From Pelagibacterium flavum (GTDB lineage Bacteria > Pseudomonadota > Alphaproteobacteria > Rhizobiales > Devosiaceae), in the NCBI RefSeq assembly GCF_025854335.1, contig NZ_CP107716.1:372001-436000 (forward strand): a stretch of DNA of 64,000 bases, given 5' to 3'. The notes below the pieces were generated by a model. The model did no database searches. It was given only the letters and a program-made list of their open reading frames with translations, and was not told the DNA's origin. Below, piece after piece: positions 17,163 through 24,956 of this stretch (positions within the stretch are counted from its first letter, which is position 1; each line of letters starts with the position of its first letter). Both the position numbers and the translations under genes were made by a program.

Positions 17163-17975
17163 ATGCAAGACGACGAAATAAGCCTGCTCGATCTGGGCGT
17201 AACGATCGCCGAGAACTGGCTGTTGCTTGTATTGGTGCCGCTTGCGCTGGGTGTTGCAGCCTTCACTTTTCTCTCTCTTGGTGGCCATCACTACCGCGCC
17301 AGCATCACCGTGCCGTTTGCTGCCGACGAGATTGCAGCCCTTTGGGAGGGAAGCGAAGACAACCAACTGGCGGTCCCGAACGTCGGACTGGCAGATGGTG
17401 TCTCAGACGGCGTCGTTATTGTAGCGAGGGGAGATGGTCAGGCGAGCACCCTTTCGCTGGTTGGAGATGCACCTGAAGAGTTGCGGACCGCGCTCGATGA
17501 GATTGGCGATATCATCACCGAGGCAGCCAATGCCGGCGTGATCGCGCCGTCTCAAGCCCGTACCGCAGAGCGGATTGACGAGGTAAGAGCGTCCATTGCG
17601 CTCCGCTCGCAGGTCATCGCGGATCTTGAGGCCGATCTTGGGGGTAATGATGAGGTCGAGGGATCGGACTATGCGCTGGGCGCACTCGCACTTGCCCAAA
17701 TGCTCGAAGGGCGCGCTGCCGACCGCGCACGACTCCAGGCCCTCAATGACGAAATGGCGGCAACCGAAATGCCGATCGATGGTGCCGAGGTTTCGGTTGA
17801 AAGCCTGGGACGGTCGCCCCTTTTGATGGCAATTCTCGTCGTGCTTGGCAGCGGCTTTTTTCTCCTGATCCTGGTCTTTGTGCGCCAGGGTCTAAAGGGC
17901 GCTTCCCAGGACCCCGCGGCCCGGGAGAAAATCGAACGCATCCGCAACAGCCTCTTGCTGCGCCGAAACAGTTAG
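17163..17975 (+). CDS. Wzz-like polysaccharide chain-length determinant
   Basis: A 270-residue inner-membrane protein with the polysaccharide co-polymerase layout: a short cytoplasmic N terminus (DDEISLLDLGVTIAENW), TM1 near 18-40, a periplasmic helical domain, and TM2 near 220-242 followed by a basic cytoplasmic tail. The N-terminal ISLLDL pattern is typical of Wzz proteins, which set the number of repeat units made by a Wzy polymerase. There is no tyrosine kinase domain. Its expected partners (dehydrogenase, flippase, polymerase) begin about 8 kb downstream, beyond a block of mobile genes, so the gene appears separated from its cluster by an insertion. It is shorter than classical Wzz (about 325 residues) but complete at both ends. 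Confidence 0.72.
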   Translation: MQDDEISLLDLGVTIAENWLLLVLVPLALGVAAFTFLSLGGHHYRASITVPFAADEIAALWEGSEDNQLAVPNVGLADGVSDGVVIVARGDGQASTLSLVGDAPEELRTALDEIGDIITEAANAGVIAPSQARTAERIDEVRASIALRSQVIADLEADLGGNDEVEGSDYALGALALAQMLEGRAADRARLQALNDEMAATEMPIDGAEVSVESLGRSPLLMAILVVLGSGFFLLILVFVRQGLKGASQDPAAREKIERIRNSLLLRRNS

Positions 17976-17993
17976 GATGGCCAGCGTATTGGA

Positions 17994-18014
17994 GGATGGA
18001 TGGTGGTTCCATCC
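17994..18014 (+). terminator. Hairpin after the wzz-like gene
   Basis: GGATGGA at 17994-18000 pairs with TCCATCC at 18008-18014 around a 7-base loop, 18 bases after the stop codon. No T-run follows. Confidence 0.45.
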
Positions 18015-18248
18015 CCAGGAGCCATGTCGCACGATGTCGGCTTTGGCGCTTATAGATAAGGTTTCTTCCGCGTTCGTGAGCGCAGGCACACCTGTGCTTG
18101 GGCATGCCGCATCATTGGTTGGCGGGCACGCGGCCATCGAACATCCAACGCGTTATCGCACATCCGCCCGAAAACCAGGTCTTTCCAGACGCCAAAAATG
18201 ACACCGGAAGTCCCGTCAGATTCCAATAAGTCACCGGGCAGGGGGCTC

Positions 18249-19598
18249 TTAACGGCTGTCGGGATCGTCTTTCCCGCTCCGAACCAGTGCCGGGTTTTCG
18301 GTTGCCCGCAACCCTGCCTCTCGTGCCGCATCCTTGTCGGCGCGCCGGCGCTGGGCCCGCGCCAGACTGGCGGCCACCTCATTGGGATCGCGCGGATCGG
18401 CGACGCTTTGATAATAGGCGCGAACCTCCTCGGCCGTGAGCCCGCGTGGCGAAGTGTCGGGTTTATAGATTGGGGTCGGCATGTCCTCTTCGACAAAGAG
18501 GGAAGCCTGGTCGGTAACAGGTGTCTGCGGCGCATCAGGCTGTTGATCGGGCCAAATGGCATCGGCATCGCGGGGGGCGGCCACGCGCTCAAATATCTGC
18601 TCATCATCGCCTGGGTTTGCGGGCGCCTCGGCAATTGGCGCAAGAGCTGGGTTGAACTCATCCACCGCCCGCGCCACCGCATCCCGGTCATGGCCGACCG
18701 CGCCGCGGGCATAATGGGCATGGGCGGTGCGGATCGAAAGATGTCCGCAAAGCTTTGCGATTTCGAGAGCTGACAGCCCGGCCCGCGTCCAGGTGGCGAT
18801 CGCGACATGCCGAAAACTGTAAAGCGAGAGGTTACGGATTTTGACCCTTTCGCAGGCGCGGGTGATCTGCCCGGCGAGACATTTTTGCCATTTAGCGAAT
18901 TCACGCTTGCTCAGATCATGGTCGATCAGCTTGAGCAACAGATTTAGCCCCATCAGCACGTCTTTATGCAGTTCGGAGAGATCGAGCACGCGCGTGGTGT
19001 CCTGGCCCGGGCGTTTTTTTGCGTTAAGAAGGATAAGCTTTTCGCCCTCGAGGACGGCGCCGCGCATTTCGATGGGTCGAAACCCGCAATGACCGGCGAC
19101 CAGAACAAAAAGCCCAGCCAATATCGAATTGGGATTTTTGTATTTCAGCCCGTGACGCTTGAGCTCGTAAAAGAGTTTTTCGGCTTCCGCCTCGGTGGCA
19201 TCAACATGTTTCTTGGCCGAGGTTCGCCGATCCTCCTCGGGAATTTTGGCCTTTCGCGCCTTCAGAGCGTCGTCCACGCGTTCAAAGGCGGCTTCGAATT
19301 CGGCCATGCGCCCCGTGGCCTCAAAATTCTCGCGCAAGCCATGTCTGAGATAGGCGCGATACCGGGTGATCGATCCTTTTTCTAGGGGACCGGCTACGGA
19401 CTGCTGCGCGATCAGCGCGTCTTCGGGGAGGAAATCGGGCCAGCTCTTCATTGCCTCGGCCAGCCGACGTCGCCCGATAATGAGGTAGCCCTCGGTCGTC
19501 TCGGTTGACGCTGGGCCAGATGAGGGGGGGCAAATGACGGGGCATGGAAACTTCACTTTGTTGCATGACTCCACGGAATTATAGCCAAGTTCCTGCAT
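18249..19598 (-). CDS. Tyrosine recombinase-like protein with long C-terminal extension
   Basis: A 449-residue protein with a recombinase core at about 155-300: Arg174 (GFRPIE), Lys194, Arg263 and His264 (YSFRHVA), His286 (LCGHLS) and Tyr296 (HAHYAR). The first histidine of the usual HxxR box is a tyrosine (Tyr260), so activity may be altered. Beyond residue 300 lies an unusual acidic and alanine-rich extension of about 150 residues, ending in a basic segment. The start at 19598 lies inside a repeated 16-mer; a shorter start at 19451 (Met50) is possible. Upstream is an iteron array, and the gene points outward toward the Wzz side, as integrases often do at the edge of an element. Confidence 0.75.
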   Translation of the reverse strand: MQELGYNSVESCNKVKFPCPVICPPSSGPASTETTEGYLIIGRRRLAEAMKSWPDFLPEDALIAQQSVAGPLEKGSITRYRAYLRHGLRENFEATGRMAEFEAAFERVDDALKARKAKIPEEDRRTSAKKHVDATEAEAEKLFYELKRHGLKYKNPNSILAGLFVLVAGHCGFRPIEMRGAVLEGEKLILLNAKKRPGQDTTRVLDLSELHKDVLMGLNLLLKLIDHDLSKREFAKWQKCLAGQITRACERVKIRNLSLYSFRHVAIATWTRAGLSALEIAKLCGHLSIRTAHAHYARGAVGHDRDAVARAVDEFNPALAPIAEAPANPGDDEQIFERVAAPRDADAIWPDQQPDAPQTPVTDQASLFVEEDMPTPIYKPDTSPRGLTAEEVRAYYQSVADPRDPNEVAASLARAQRRRADKDAAREAGLRATENPALVRSGKDDPDSR

Positions 19599-19609
19599 GA
19601 CTCCACGGA
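19562..19609. repeat. Tandem 16-bp direct repeats at the start of the recombinase gene
   Basis: TGCATGACTCCACGGA occurs at 19562-19577 and identically at 19594-19609, 32 bp apart (about three helical turns). The second copy contains the ATG of the minus-strand recombinase. Placement over the start codon suggests an autoregulatory operator, although arm-type recombinase sites would look similar. Confidence 0.6.
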
Positions 19610-19643
19610 TTTTTTGGAGTGATTTTCTGCCGCGCGGGCAGGG

Positions 19644-19784
19644 TGATCAACAGATAATCATCAACCTCCCAACACATGATCGACACCCTGCCAACATTCC
19701 CGCGCTGGCAATTGGGCGTTTGCGCGCTTTGATCAACAGGTGATCAACAGATCATCGACAGGTCACCAACAGGCGATCAACAGT
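19644..19784. repeat. Array of 11-bp iterons (consensus TGATCAACAGG)
   Basis: Five units abut without spacers at 19730-19740, 19741-19751, 19752-19762, 19763-19773 and 19774-19784. Two are exact in the core TGATCAACAG, and the others differ by one to three bases (TCATCGACAGG, TCACCAACAGG, CGATCAACAGT). A further good copy lies at 19644-19654, followed by degenerate ones near 19655 and 19678. The period of 11 bp puts every unit on nearly the same DNA face, as in replication-origin iterons or partition centromeres. The array lies between a recombinase gene and a putative DNA-binding protein gene, both on the minus strand, and within 2.5 kb of a ParA/StbB-like ATPase. Confidence 0.8.
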
Positions 19785-19897
19785 TTGATGCCTAGCGGCT
19801 CCATCTTCGTGATCAGGACGATTTGAACGCGGGACCGACACCGAACAAGATGATGGCGTCCTTATCGAGCGGGAGGCTCATCGGCATGCCATTGGGA

Positions 19898-20914
19898 CTA
19901 GGGCTTCTGCAATCTCAGCCTTGCCTGACGTGCGGCGCGAGGATCGTCTTTGACAAGATCGGCAAGAAGCGATCGACGAGTGGCGACCATTATCGCAGCA
20001 CCGGGATCGGGGAGACGGGCAATCACCGGTCGGCTGGCACAGGACGGGGCTCCGGCTCGGCGCGGCCGCGAGGCGTCAGGTCGATGGCTCCATTCGGCGC
20101 CAGTTGTTGGGATCGACGAGAGTAAGTGTCGCCGGGCAGCAGAGCTGGGCAAGACCAGCACGACAAGATCGAGATACAGGCCAGCTGCGATGGCTCGCGT
20201 CCAGATTTGTCGCGATTCGAGGCGATAGCGTTCGAACGTCACGCGTTCTGGGATCTCAATAAAGCCGAGGGCAATTTCCGGACCCGTTGGCCGGGGCAGT
20301 GCGAAACTGCTCTCATCGATCACGTGGCCCGGATGGGTTTCAATCAGGATTTGGCTGACCCCGAGGAAATCGGACAACGGGTCGCGAGGCACGAACAACA
20401 GTAGCTGGCGCTCGGCCGGCAATCTGCCCTGACGCGAAAGGTGAGTGACAATCTCTGGGCGCCAGTAATGGGTGTCGCCCGATGAGAGTATTTTTGCCAG
20501 CTGTGTGCCCAAATCGGCCGGCATATGGGATATGCGGCTCGTGGCCGATCTTGGCGACGCTTGCCGGGCGTTGCGTTCCGCCCTGAGTAGCGCGCGATCG
20601 TCGGTGATCCGCGGCGGGGTCCCGGCAAGCGCCGTCTCGAGATAACGATAAACAGCGTCCGGGTCGCGCCGGAACCAGCGCCCCACAATACTGGCTGCAA
20701 CGGCACTGGAGCGAAAAAGGACGGCGCGAAGCGCGGGGTCGGGGACGTCTCTTACCAGTCGAGACGCGTCGGAATAATTGCGCAAAGCACCGCGGGACAG
20801 TCCCAGCCGTCCGGCCAGATCGGTCTCGAAGGCCAGCCTGGGCTGGCCAGACTGCCGTTTCTGCACGATCGCGGCCAAACGGCCAATCAACGCCCATTTT
20901 CGCACCTTTTCCAT
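19898..20914 (-). CDS. Hypothetical protein with N-terminal helix-turn-helix-like segment
   Basis: A 338-residue protein that I do not recognise. Residues near 28-55 (FETDLAGRLGLSRGALRNYSDASRLV) have the look of a helix-turn-helix, so DNA binding is likely. The rest has no motif that I can name; the region 190-250 (LLLFVPRDPLSDFLGVSQIL) is hydrophobic and probably a folded beta-rich core. The start at 20914 (ATG) is preferred to a TTG at 20932. It is divergent from the small gene at 21003 across a short region with a near-perfect inverted repeat, and its 3' end borders the iteron array. Position suggests an iteron-binding initiator, a partition DNA-binding protein or a repressor. ParB was considered, but no ParB boxes are visible. 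Confidence 0.6.
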   Translation of the reverse strand: MEKVRKWALIGRLAAIVQKRQSGQPRLAFETDLAGRLGLSRGALRNYSDASRLVRDVPDPALRAVLFRSSAVAASIVGRWFRRDPDAVYRYLETALAGTPPRITDDRALLRAERNARQASPRSATSRISHMPADLGTQLAKILSSGDTHYWRPEIVTHLSRQGRLPAERQLLLFVPRDPLSDFLGVSQILIETHPGHVIDESSFALPRPTGPEIALGFIEIPERVTFERYRLESRQIWTRAIAAGLYLDLVVLVLPSSAARRHLLSSIPTTGAEWSHRPDASRPRRAGAPSCASRPVIARLPDPGAAIMVATRRSLLADLVKDDPRAARQARLRLQKP

Positions 20915-20969
20915 TCCCGATAGCTGCCCCAAGCCGGGCCTGTTGACAAGCCATCATTATTCGGATAGT

Positions 20970-20995
20970 TATGCTAATGAAAGTTCACTAGCATA
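20970..20995. promoter_or_regulatory. Inverted repeat in the divergent intergenic region, probable operator
   Basis: TATGCTA at 20970-20976 and TAGCATA at 20989-20995 form a perfect 7-bp inverted repeat with a 12-bp spacer, giving centres about two helical turns apart as for a dimeric HTH repressor. It lies just upstream of the start at 21003 and near a TTGACA at 20943-20948. A fitting -10 box at normal spacing is not obvious. Confidence 0.5.
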
Positions 20996-21002
20996 TGATT
21001 TC

Positions 21003-21494
21003 ATGACCGATCCTGACCATCATCACGTATTTATTGAGGCCCTTAAGACCTCCTGGCGGGCCGCAGGCGGCCCGCTCTCACTTACCGGCTTTTTGCGCGA
21101 GTGCCGGCCGGTGATTGCGCCGCTGTTAGCGCGGGGCGTCAGCTGGTCCTGGATCGGGGCGCGGGTGCTGGCGGTTTATATCGACCCCAGGGCAGACGTT
21201 CCGGTCGACATCGAAGGTTTAAAGGCGCGCAAGAAAACGCTGATCCAGCTGTATTCGCGCACGACGCTGCGCGCCAAAGCCTCTGAGGTTGTCGGTCGCG
21301 TCCGCGAGCCAGACGCCCAAAACGTCCAAGTGGGATCGGCCCTGGAGGACGGGACCGCAACGAACCAGGGTGGCGCTGTGCCTCCAGGGACCACCGACCC
21401 GCCTCGAGACAGCCAGGACCGGGCCGCCCGCCGCGCCCGCATCCGCCACGGCGCGGACCTTCGAAGCACGCTTGGACAAATAGAGTCAGCATGA
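21003..21494 (+). CDS. Small hypothetical protein heading a coupled operon
   Basis: A 163-residue protein of unknown function. The N-terminal 80 residues look folded and helical (VFIEALKTSWRAAGGPLSL, then LLARGVSWSWIGARVLAVYI), while the last 70 are polar and probably disordered, with a basic RRARIRHG near the end. The start at 21003 is the first ATG after the inverted repeat; a longer reading from 20778 would run through the promoter and the opposite gene. Its stop overlaps the ATG of the next small gene (ATGA). In R388-like stability operons a small DNA-binding protein precedes the StbB ATPase, and this gene occupies the same position, but I see no clear sequence likeness. Confidence 0.6.
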   Translation: MTDPDHHHVFIEALKTSWRAAGGPLSLTGFLRECRPVIAPLLARGVSWSWIGARVLAVYIDPRADVPVDIEGLKARKKTLIQLYSRTTLRAKASEVVGRVREPDAQNVQVGSALEDGTATNQGGAVPPGTTDPPRDSQDRAARRARIRHGADLRSTLGQIESA

Positions 21495-21724
21495 TGAGCA
21501 CTGAGTTTCTGCCATCCGCGATCCGCATCAGAAGTTTCCGTCCCGCCAAGACGCGGGGCAAGTCCACCGCGATGGCGATTGCAGTCGACAAGATCGCGGA
21601 TACCGCGGTCGAATTGGTCTCGTCTGCGCCCGACATTCAGCGTCTGCCAAAGGCAAGCGTCGTTTTCCGAGACCCGACCACTGCAATTGCGTGCCGCCCA
21701 CACCCGCCTTCAAAGAAACAATGA
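21491..21724 (+). CDS. Truncated ParA/StbB-like P-loop fragment, 77 residues
   Basis: The product reads RIRSFRPAKTRGKSTAMA and then VDKIADTAVELV, which parallels the first 60 residues of the next protein (TRIGVFCTASPKKSGKST, then NEFSDAGYELV). It is therefore a shortened paralogue of the following ATPase that stops shortly after the P-loop region. It overlaps the preceding gene at ATGA and the following gene at ATGA, so it is embedded in a coupled three-gene operon. That preservation argues against simple decay, although a duplication remnant remains possible. A truncated P-loop protein could act as a partner or inhibitor of the full ATPase. Confidence 0.55.
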   Translation: MMSTEFLPSAIRIRSFRPAKTRGKSTAMAIAVDKIADTAVELVSSAPDIQRLPKASVVFRDPTTAIACRPHPPSKKQ

Positions 21725-22569
21725 GTTTTGTTATGAGTTTTAAGTTTCCGCCCCTCTCGATTCCCTCGCACACGCGCATCGGCGTGTTCTGCACAGCGAG
21801 CCCGAAAAAATCGGGCAAGTCGACCGTCCTGCGTATCGCGGCCAACGAATTTTCCGATGCGGGCTATGAGCTCGTGCTGCTGCGGCACGACATTCACAAT
21901 TTGCTGGAAGCTTTTGCGCCCACGGTCCGCATTGAGCTTGCAAAATCGGCTGATATCATGCGCGGCAAGACGACGATGGACCTCAAACATCATGCGCCCC
22001 TGACCGATGCGATGCTCTCGCTGCCCGAGCACCCGCGTCGTATTGTAATGCTGGACGCGTCGGCCCCCGGTTCGGGCAGAATTGGCTCCATCCTTCAGGC
22101 CGGGCGCTTCAACAAATGGCTCGCCGACCGTGAAATTTTCGCCATGTTCTGTGTTCCGCTTCGTCCGATTGAGGATTCAGCGCAGGGGGCGCTTGAGATG
22201 ATGGAAGAACTTCACGCTGTGATGCCCGATCATTTCGTCGTGCCGGTGCCGATCTGCGATTCCAATGATCTCGATATTCTGCCCGACGACCATCTGTTTT
22301 TCGAGGTGATCAAAATGGCCCGCCACGGGGTCATCCATCTTCCCGCGCTTGGCGAGGAGATTGCATCGGGACTCGAACGTCTCGACCGCCCGTTGTCCGA
22401 GATCGCCGATCCCGATAGCGAAGAGGCTCTTGCTTACATCGCGAAGACATCGGGCCACAACCGCCTCATGTCGGGCCTCATTTCCGAGGGAGCGCAGGAT
22501 CTGGTGCTCGCGTTCGAAGAGGCTATGCGCCCTTTGGCATTGACGCCGGGCGGTCGCGACCCGGCATAG
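21721..22569 (+). CDS. ParA/StbB-like P-loop ATPase
   Basis: A 282-residue protein with a deviant Walker A-type motif SPKKSGKST near residues 27-35 (first lysine and GKS/T as in the MinD/ParA group) and a hydrophobic strand leading to VMLDASAPGSGR, a Walker B-like segment. ParA-type ATPases move plasmids, or segregate or position other cargo. The start ATG at 21721 overlaps the upstream stop; a second ATG five codons later is an alternative. Relatives such as StbB also affect conjugation. The presence of iterons 2 kb away supports a partition or stability role on an element that can replicate at some stage. Confidence 0.68.
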   Translation: MSFVMSFKFPPLSIPSHTRIGVFCTASPKKSGKSTVLRIAANEFSDAGYELVLLRHDIHNLLEAFAPTVRIELAKSADIMRGKTTMDLKHHAPLTDAMLSLPEHPRRIVMLDASAPGSGRIGSILQAGRFNKWLADREIFAMFCVPLRPIEDSAQGALEMMEELHAVMPDHFVVPVPICDSNDLDILPDDHLFFEVIKMARHGVIHLPALGEEIASGLERLDRPLSEIADPDSEEALAYIAKTSGHNRLMSGLISEGAQDLVLAFEEAMRPLALTPGGRDPA

Positions 22570-22616
22570 TCGGACCGTCCATTGCCCGCCGTTGGGTGGA
22601 CGGCGCCACCGCACGC

Positions 22617-23099
22617 ATGGACGAGGGACGGTTTGGCTGGATGGATCAGCTTCAAACCGCAGCCCGCCACCTGCCCGAAGACGAACTCGCCGATCTCGTG
22701 CATGCGATCCGGATCAAGCTAGAAGCCGGTCAGGATGTCGCGCTTGCCCGGACCATTGAACGGCGCGGCGTCAAGCGATTTGCGGAAGGCTATCCGAAAT
22801 TGGTGTCAGTGCTTGAAAAACGCTTTGCGGCAAACTGGCGGACAGCGACCCGCGCCGGTATCGCGCGCATCGCCCAGCGCAAGGCGCCTCGCACCGGGTG
22901 GGACAAAGAGCTGGCGCGGCTGTTGCGGCAAATTTCGCCGCTGCGATTGCTCGTCCTGCAGATCAGATTCTGGCGGCGGATCCTCAAGATCTGGTGGCGG
23001 CGGCGCGTCGTCAGGATCGCAAAGCACCTGTCGGTCCGATCCTTGTCAGCGGCGACTGAGCTTACGCGCCAAGTCGCCGAAATCTGGCGCAAAAAATGA
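22617..23099 (+). CDS. Hypothetical basic protein downstream of the ParA-like gene
   Basis: A 160-residue protein of unknown function. The first 100 residues are charged and helical (LPEDELADLVHAIRIKLEAGQ). The C-terminal region is strikingly basic and aromatic (RLLVLQIRFWRRILKIWWRR, then RVVRIAKHL), as for a membrane-surface or nucleic-acid-binding helix. The ATG at 22617 is chosen over a GTG seven codons earlier, and a third option is the ATG at 22641. It starts 47 bases after the ATPase stop and ends just before the methyltransferase gene, so it belongs to the same transcription unit. Confidence 0.5.
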   Translation: MDEGRFGWMDQLQTAARHLPEDELADLVHAIRIKLEAGQDVALARTIERRGVKRFAEGYPKLVSVLEKRFAANWRTATRAGIARIAQRKAPRTGWDKELARLLRQISPLRLLVLQIRFWRRILKIWWRRRVVRIAKHLSVRSLSAATELTRQVAEIWRKK

Positions 23100-23106
23100 G
23101 TGCTCG

Positions 23107-24096
23107 GTGAAAAAACCTGTCGGTGAGTGGAAAGGTCCCAAATTGAGTAGTCTTTCGATTTCAGACCTGCGGGCCGTCCGGAAAACGCGGGGATTGACCC
23201 AGTCGGACCTTGCCGAATGCGCTGCACTGTCGATCCCTACAATCAGGGGAGTCGAAGCCGGTCGTGGACAACTGATCTCACTCGAGAGGATCATGGCCGG
23301 GCTGGGTCTTGTCTTCGGCTTCACCGCATCGGCGACCGAGTTGCCCGGTGAGGCGCTTGTGCGGCTGCGCAAGCGTGCCGGTCTGTCCCAAAGAGCCTTG
23401 GCGGCGAAGATGGGCGTATCGGCCCCCACAATCATCGCGCTCGAGCTGAAGTTTTCTGGCTCGATACCGGTTCTGTTGCGCTATTTGTCGGCCGTGCGGT
23501 CAAAAGGTCTTTTGCGAGATCCCTCCAAACCGCGCCGCCGTCTCATCCCGCAAAAGAACGACCCCTCGCGCGATATCGTCATGACCCCGGACGCCTTGGC
23601 CCAACAGGTCGTCGATGTCTTCGCGCCGCAAATGTCTGGAACTGTGCTCGAGCCTGCAGCTGGGGAGGGGGCTTTTCTGCGGGCCTTTCCCGAGCGCCTG
23701 GACTCGAAATGGTGCGAAATCACGAAGGGCCGAAATTTCTTCGGCTATCGCGAGCGCGTCGACTGGATCGTGACCAATCCACCGTTCAGTGAAATTCGCG
23801 CGTTTTTGGGCCATGCCCTCGAGATCACCGATAACATCGTTTTTGTCATTCCGTTGGCACACCTGACCACCAAAGCCCGGCTGCGCTTGATTGCCGAAGC
23901 CGGCTTTGCCGTGTGCAAGATTGTGTTGTTGCCACACCCAAAATCCTGGCCGAGTTCGGGCTTCCAGCTCGCCGCAATCCATTTGCGTCGCGGCTGGCTC
24001 GGCGCCTGCCGTTTCGAAACACTCGACCAATCGCTTGCCTCCGACATCGAGGCCGACGTGGCCGATGTCGAGGCCGAGTTGCTTGCCGCCCAATAA
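23107..24096 (+). CDS. Adenine-type DNA methyltransferase with two N-terminal XRE-like HTH domains
   Basis: A 329-residue fusion. Two helix-turn-helix units of the XRE class sit at about 18-65 (LRAVRKTRGLTQSDLAE) and 82-130 (LVRLRKRAGLSQRALAAKMG). They are followed by a methyltransferase with the SAM motif LEPAAGEGAF at 181-190 and the catalytic NPPF at 224-227, the tetrapeptide of N6-adenine or N4-cytosine enzymes. The enzyme is small, and no restriction gene is adjacent, so it is an orphan. The HTH pair may target methylation or let the protein repress its own operon. I place the start at the GTG 23107, 7 bases after the upstream stop, though a TTG at 23143 is possible because no strong ribosome site is seen. 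Confidence 0.72.
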   Translation: MKKPVGEWKGPKLSSLSISDLRAVRKTRGLTQSDLAECAALSIPTIRGVEAGRGQLISLERIMAGLGLVFGFTASATELPGEALVRLRKRAGLSQRALAAKMGVSAPTIIALELKFSGSIPVLLRYLSAVRSKGLLRDPSKPRRRLIPQKNDPSRDIVMTPDALAQQVVDVFAPQMSGTVLEPAAGEGAFLRAFPERLDSKWCEITKGRNFFGYRERVDWIVTNPPFSEIRAFLGHALEITDNIVFVIPLAHLTTKARLRLIAEAGFAVCKIVLLPHPKSWPSSGFQLAAIHLRRGWLGACRFETLDQSLASDIEADVADVEAELLAAQ

Positions 24097-24221
24097 CGTG
24101 AGGACCTGAGCATGTCAGAGCGCACTCCCTCCTCCCAATGTGTGCGATTAGCCGTCATTCAGTATTCGAAAACCACAGTCGGGTTCGAAACGGCTATATA
24201 CTTTTTACTGGAGAGCACTGC

Positions 24222-24956
24222 ATGAAGATCGTGAAAACGTCTGCCGACGTCGTGATGCTCGAGGAGATCGTTGATAATGCGCAAAGGAGCGGCGACCCGC
24301 TGCCCCCTATGGGCCCGTGTGGAAACTATTTGAGAAACAGAGAAATACTCGAAATGTTTGAGGAGCGCCGCATCTACACGAGTGTGGAGCTTTGCCTGCG
24401 GCATTTTCGCCTTTATGGAGCCCATTATCGCACGCTGGAATGGAGTGCGGAAAAGTGCGGCCAGAACCTCAAATTCGCCATTGAGCACAATATAGTGCGT
24501 GCAACCAGACGCAAAGACCGCCCTGCCTGGCACCTCATCGATGCGCAACTGCAGTATGAATGCATTGGCTCGGTCCGTCGGAGCAGGGCGATACGGCTGC
24601 GTGGTGCCCCGGCACATGAACTTGCCGCAAACGCACGGCTTTGGGAGCGAGAACTGAGGGCTCGCGAACGTCGGCGTAGGCGAGAGATAACCAGAATTTT
24701 GCCTAGGATCGAGACATTAATCGAGAAGATCGGTTGCCGTTTCGTGTTTGATCCGGGGCTAATCAGTATTTTTGGGTCGCCATCAGCCGCGGGTTTCCAC
24801 GATCGCGCCAAAATGATCTTGGAGCGCATTGACTATATGAGCCCACAGGAGGCCTTGGATCTCGAAAGAGAGCTTCGAAAGGGGCTTTCCGCCCTATCAA
24901 AGCTGCCCGATGTCACTGATGAAGATCTCGATGAGGTCTCACTTTTCGAGCCCTAG
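24222..24956 (+). CDS. Hypothetical protein, possible replication- or island-associated
   Basis: A 244-residue protein without a motif that I can name. The N-terminal half (LRNREILEMFEERRIYTSVELCLRHFR by pieces) reads as a compact helical domain that could be a winged helix, followed by a very basic helix near 135-165 (RELRARERRRRREITRIL, 18 residues) and an acidic C terminus (DVTDEDLDEVSLFEP). The ATG at 24222 has GGAG 8 bases before it, and a TATATA-rich element lies about 25 bases upstream. It is the last gene of the island before the polysaccharide cluster. With iterons present, an initiator role is conceivable, but nothing in the sequence demonstrates it. Confidence 0.5.
   Translation: MKIVKTSADVVMLEEIVDNAQRSGDPLPPMGPCGNYLRNREILEMFEERRIYTSVELCLRHFRLYGAHYRTLEWSAEKCGQNLKFAIEHNIVRATRRKDRPAWHLIDAQLQYECIGSVRRSRAIRLRGAPAHELAANARLWERELRARERRRRREITRILPRIETLIEKIGCRFVFDPGLISIFGSPSAAGFHDRAKMILERIDYMSPQEALDLERELRKGLSALSKLPDVTDEDLDEVSLFEP

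Noticed and set aside
13081..19598. Three-recombinase (RIT) element
   Set aside because: The recombinases are not adjacent or overlapping as a set of three and lie on different strands; only one is coupled, and that to a protease.
19730..19784. CRISPR array
   Set aside because: Units are 11 bp and abut without spacers, so they are iterons; no cas genes are seen.
19898..20914. Call as ParB
   Set aside because: Only an HTH-like segment is visible; the ParB arginine patch and other boxes are not.
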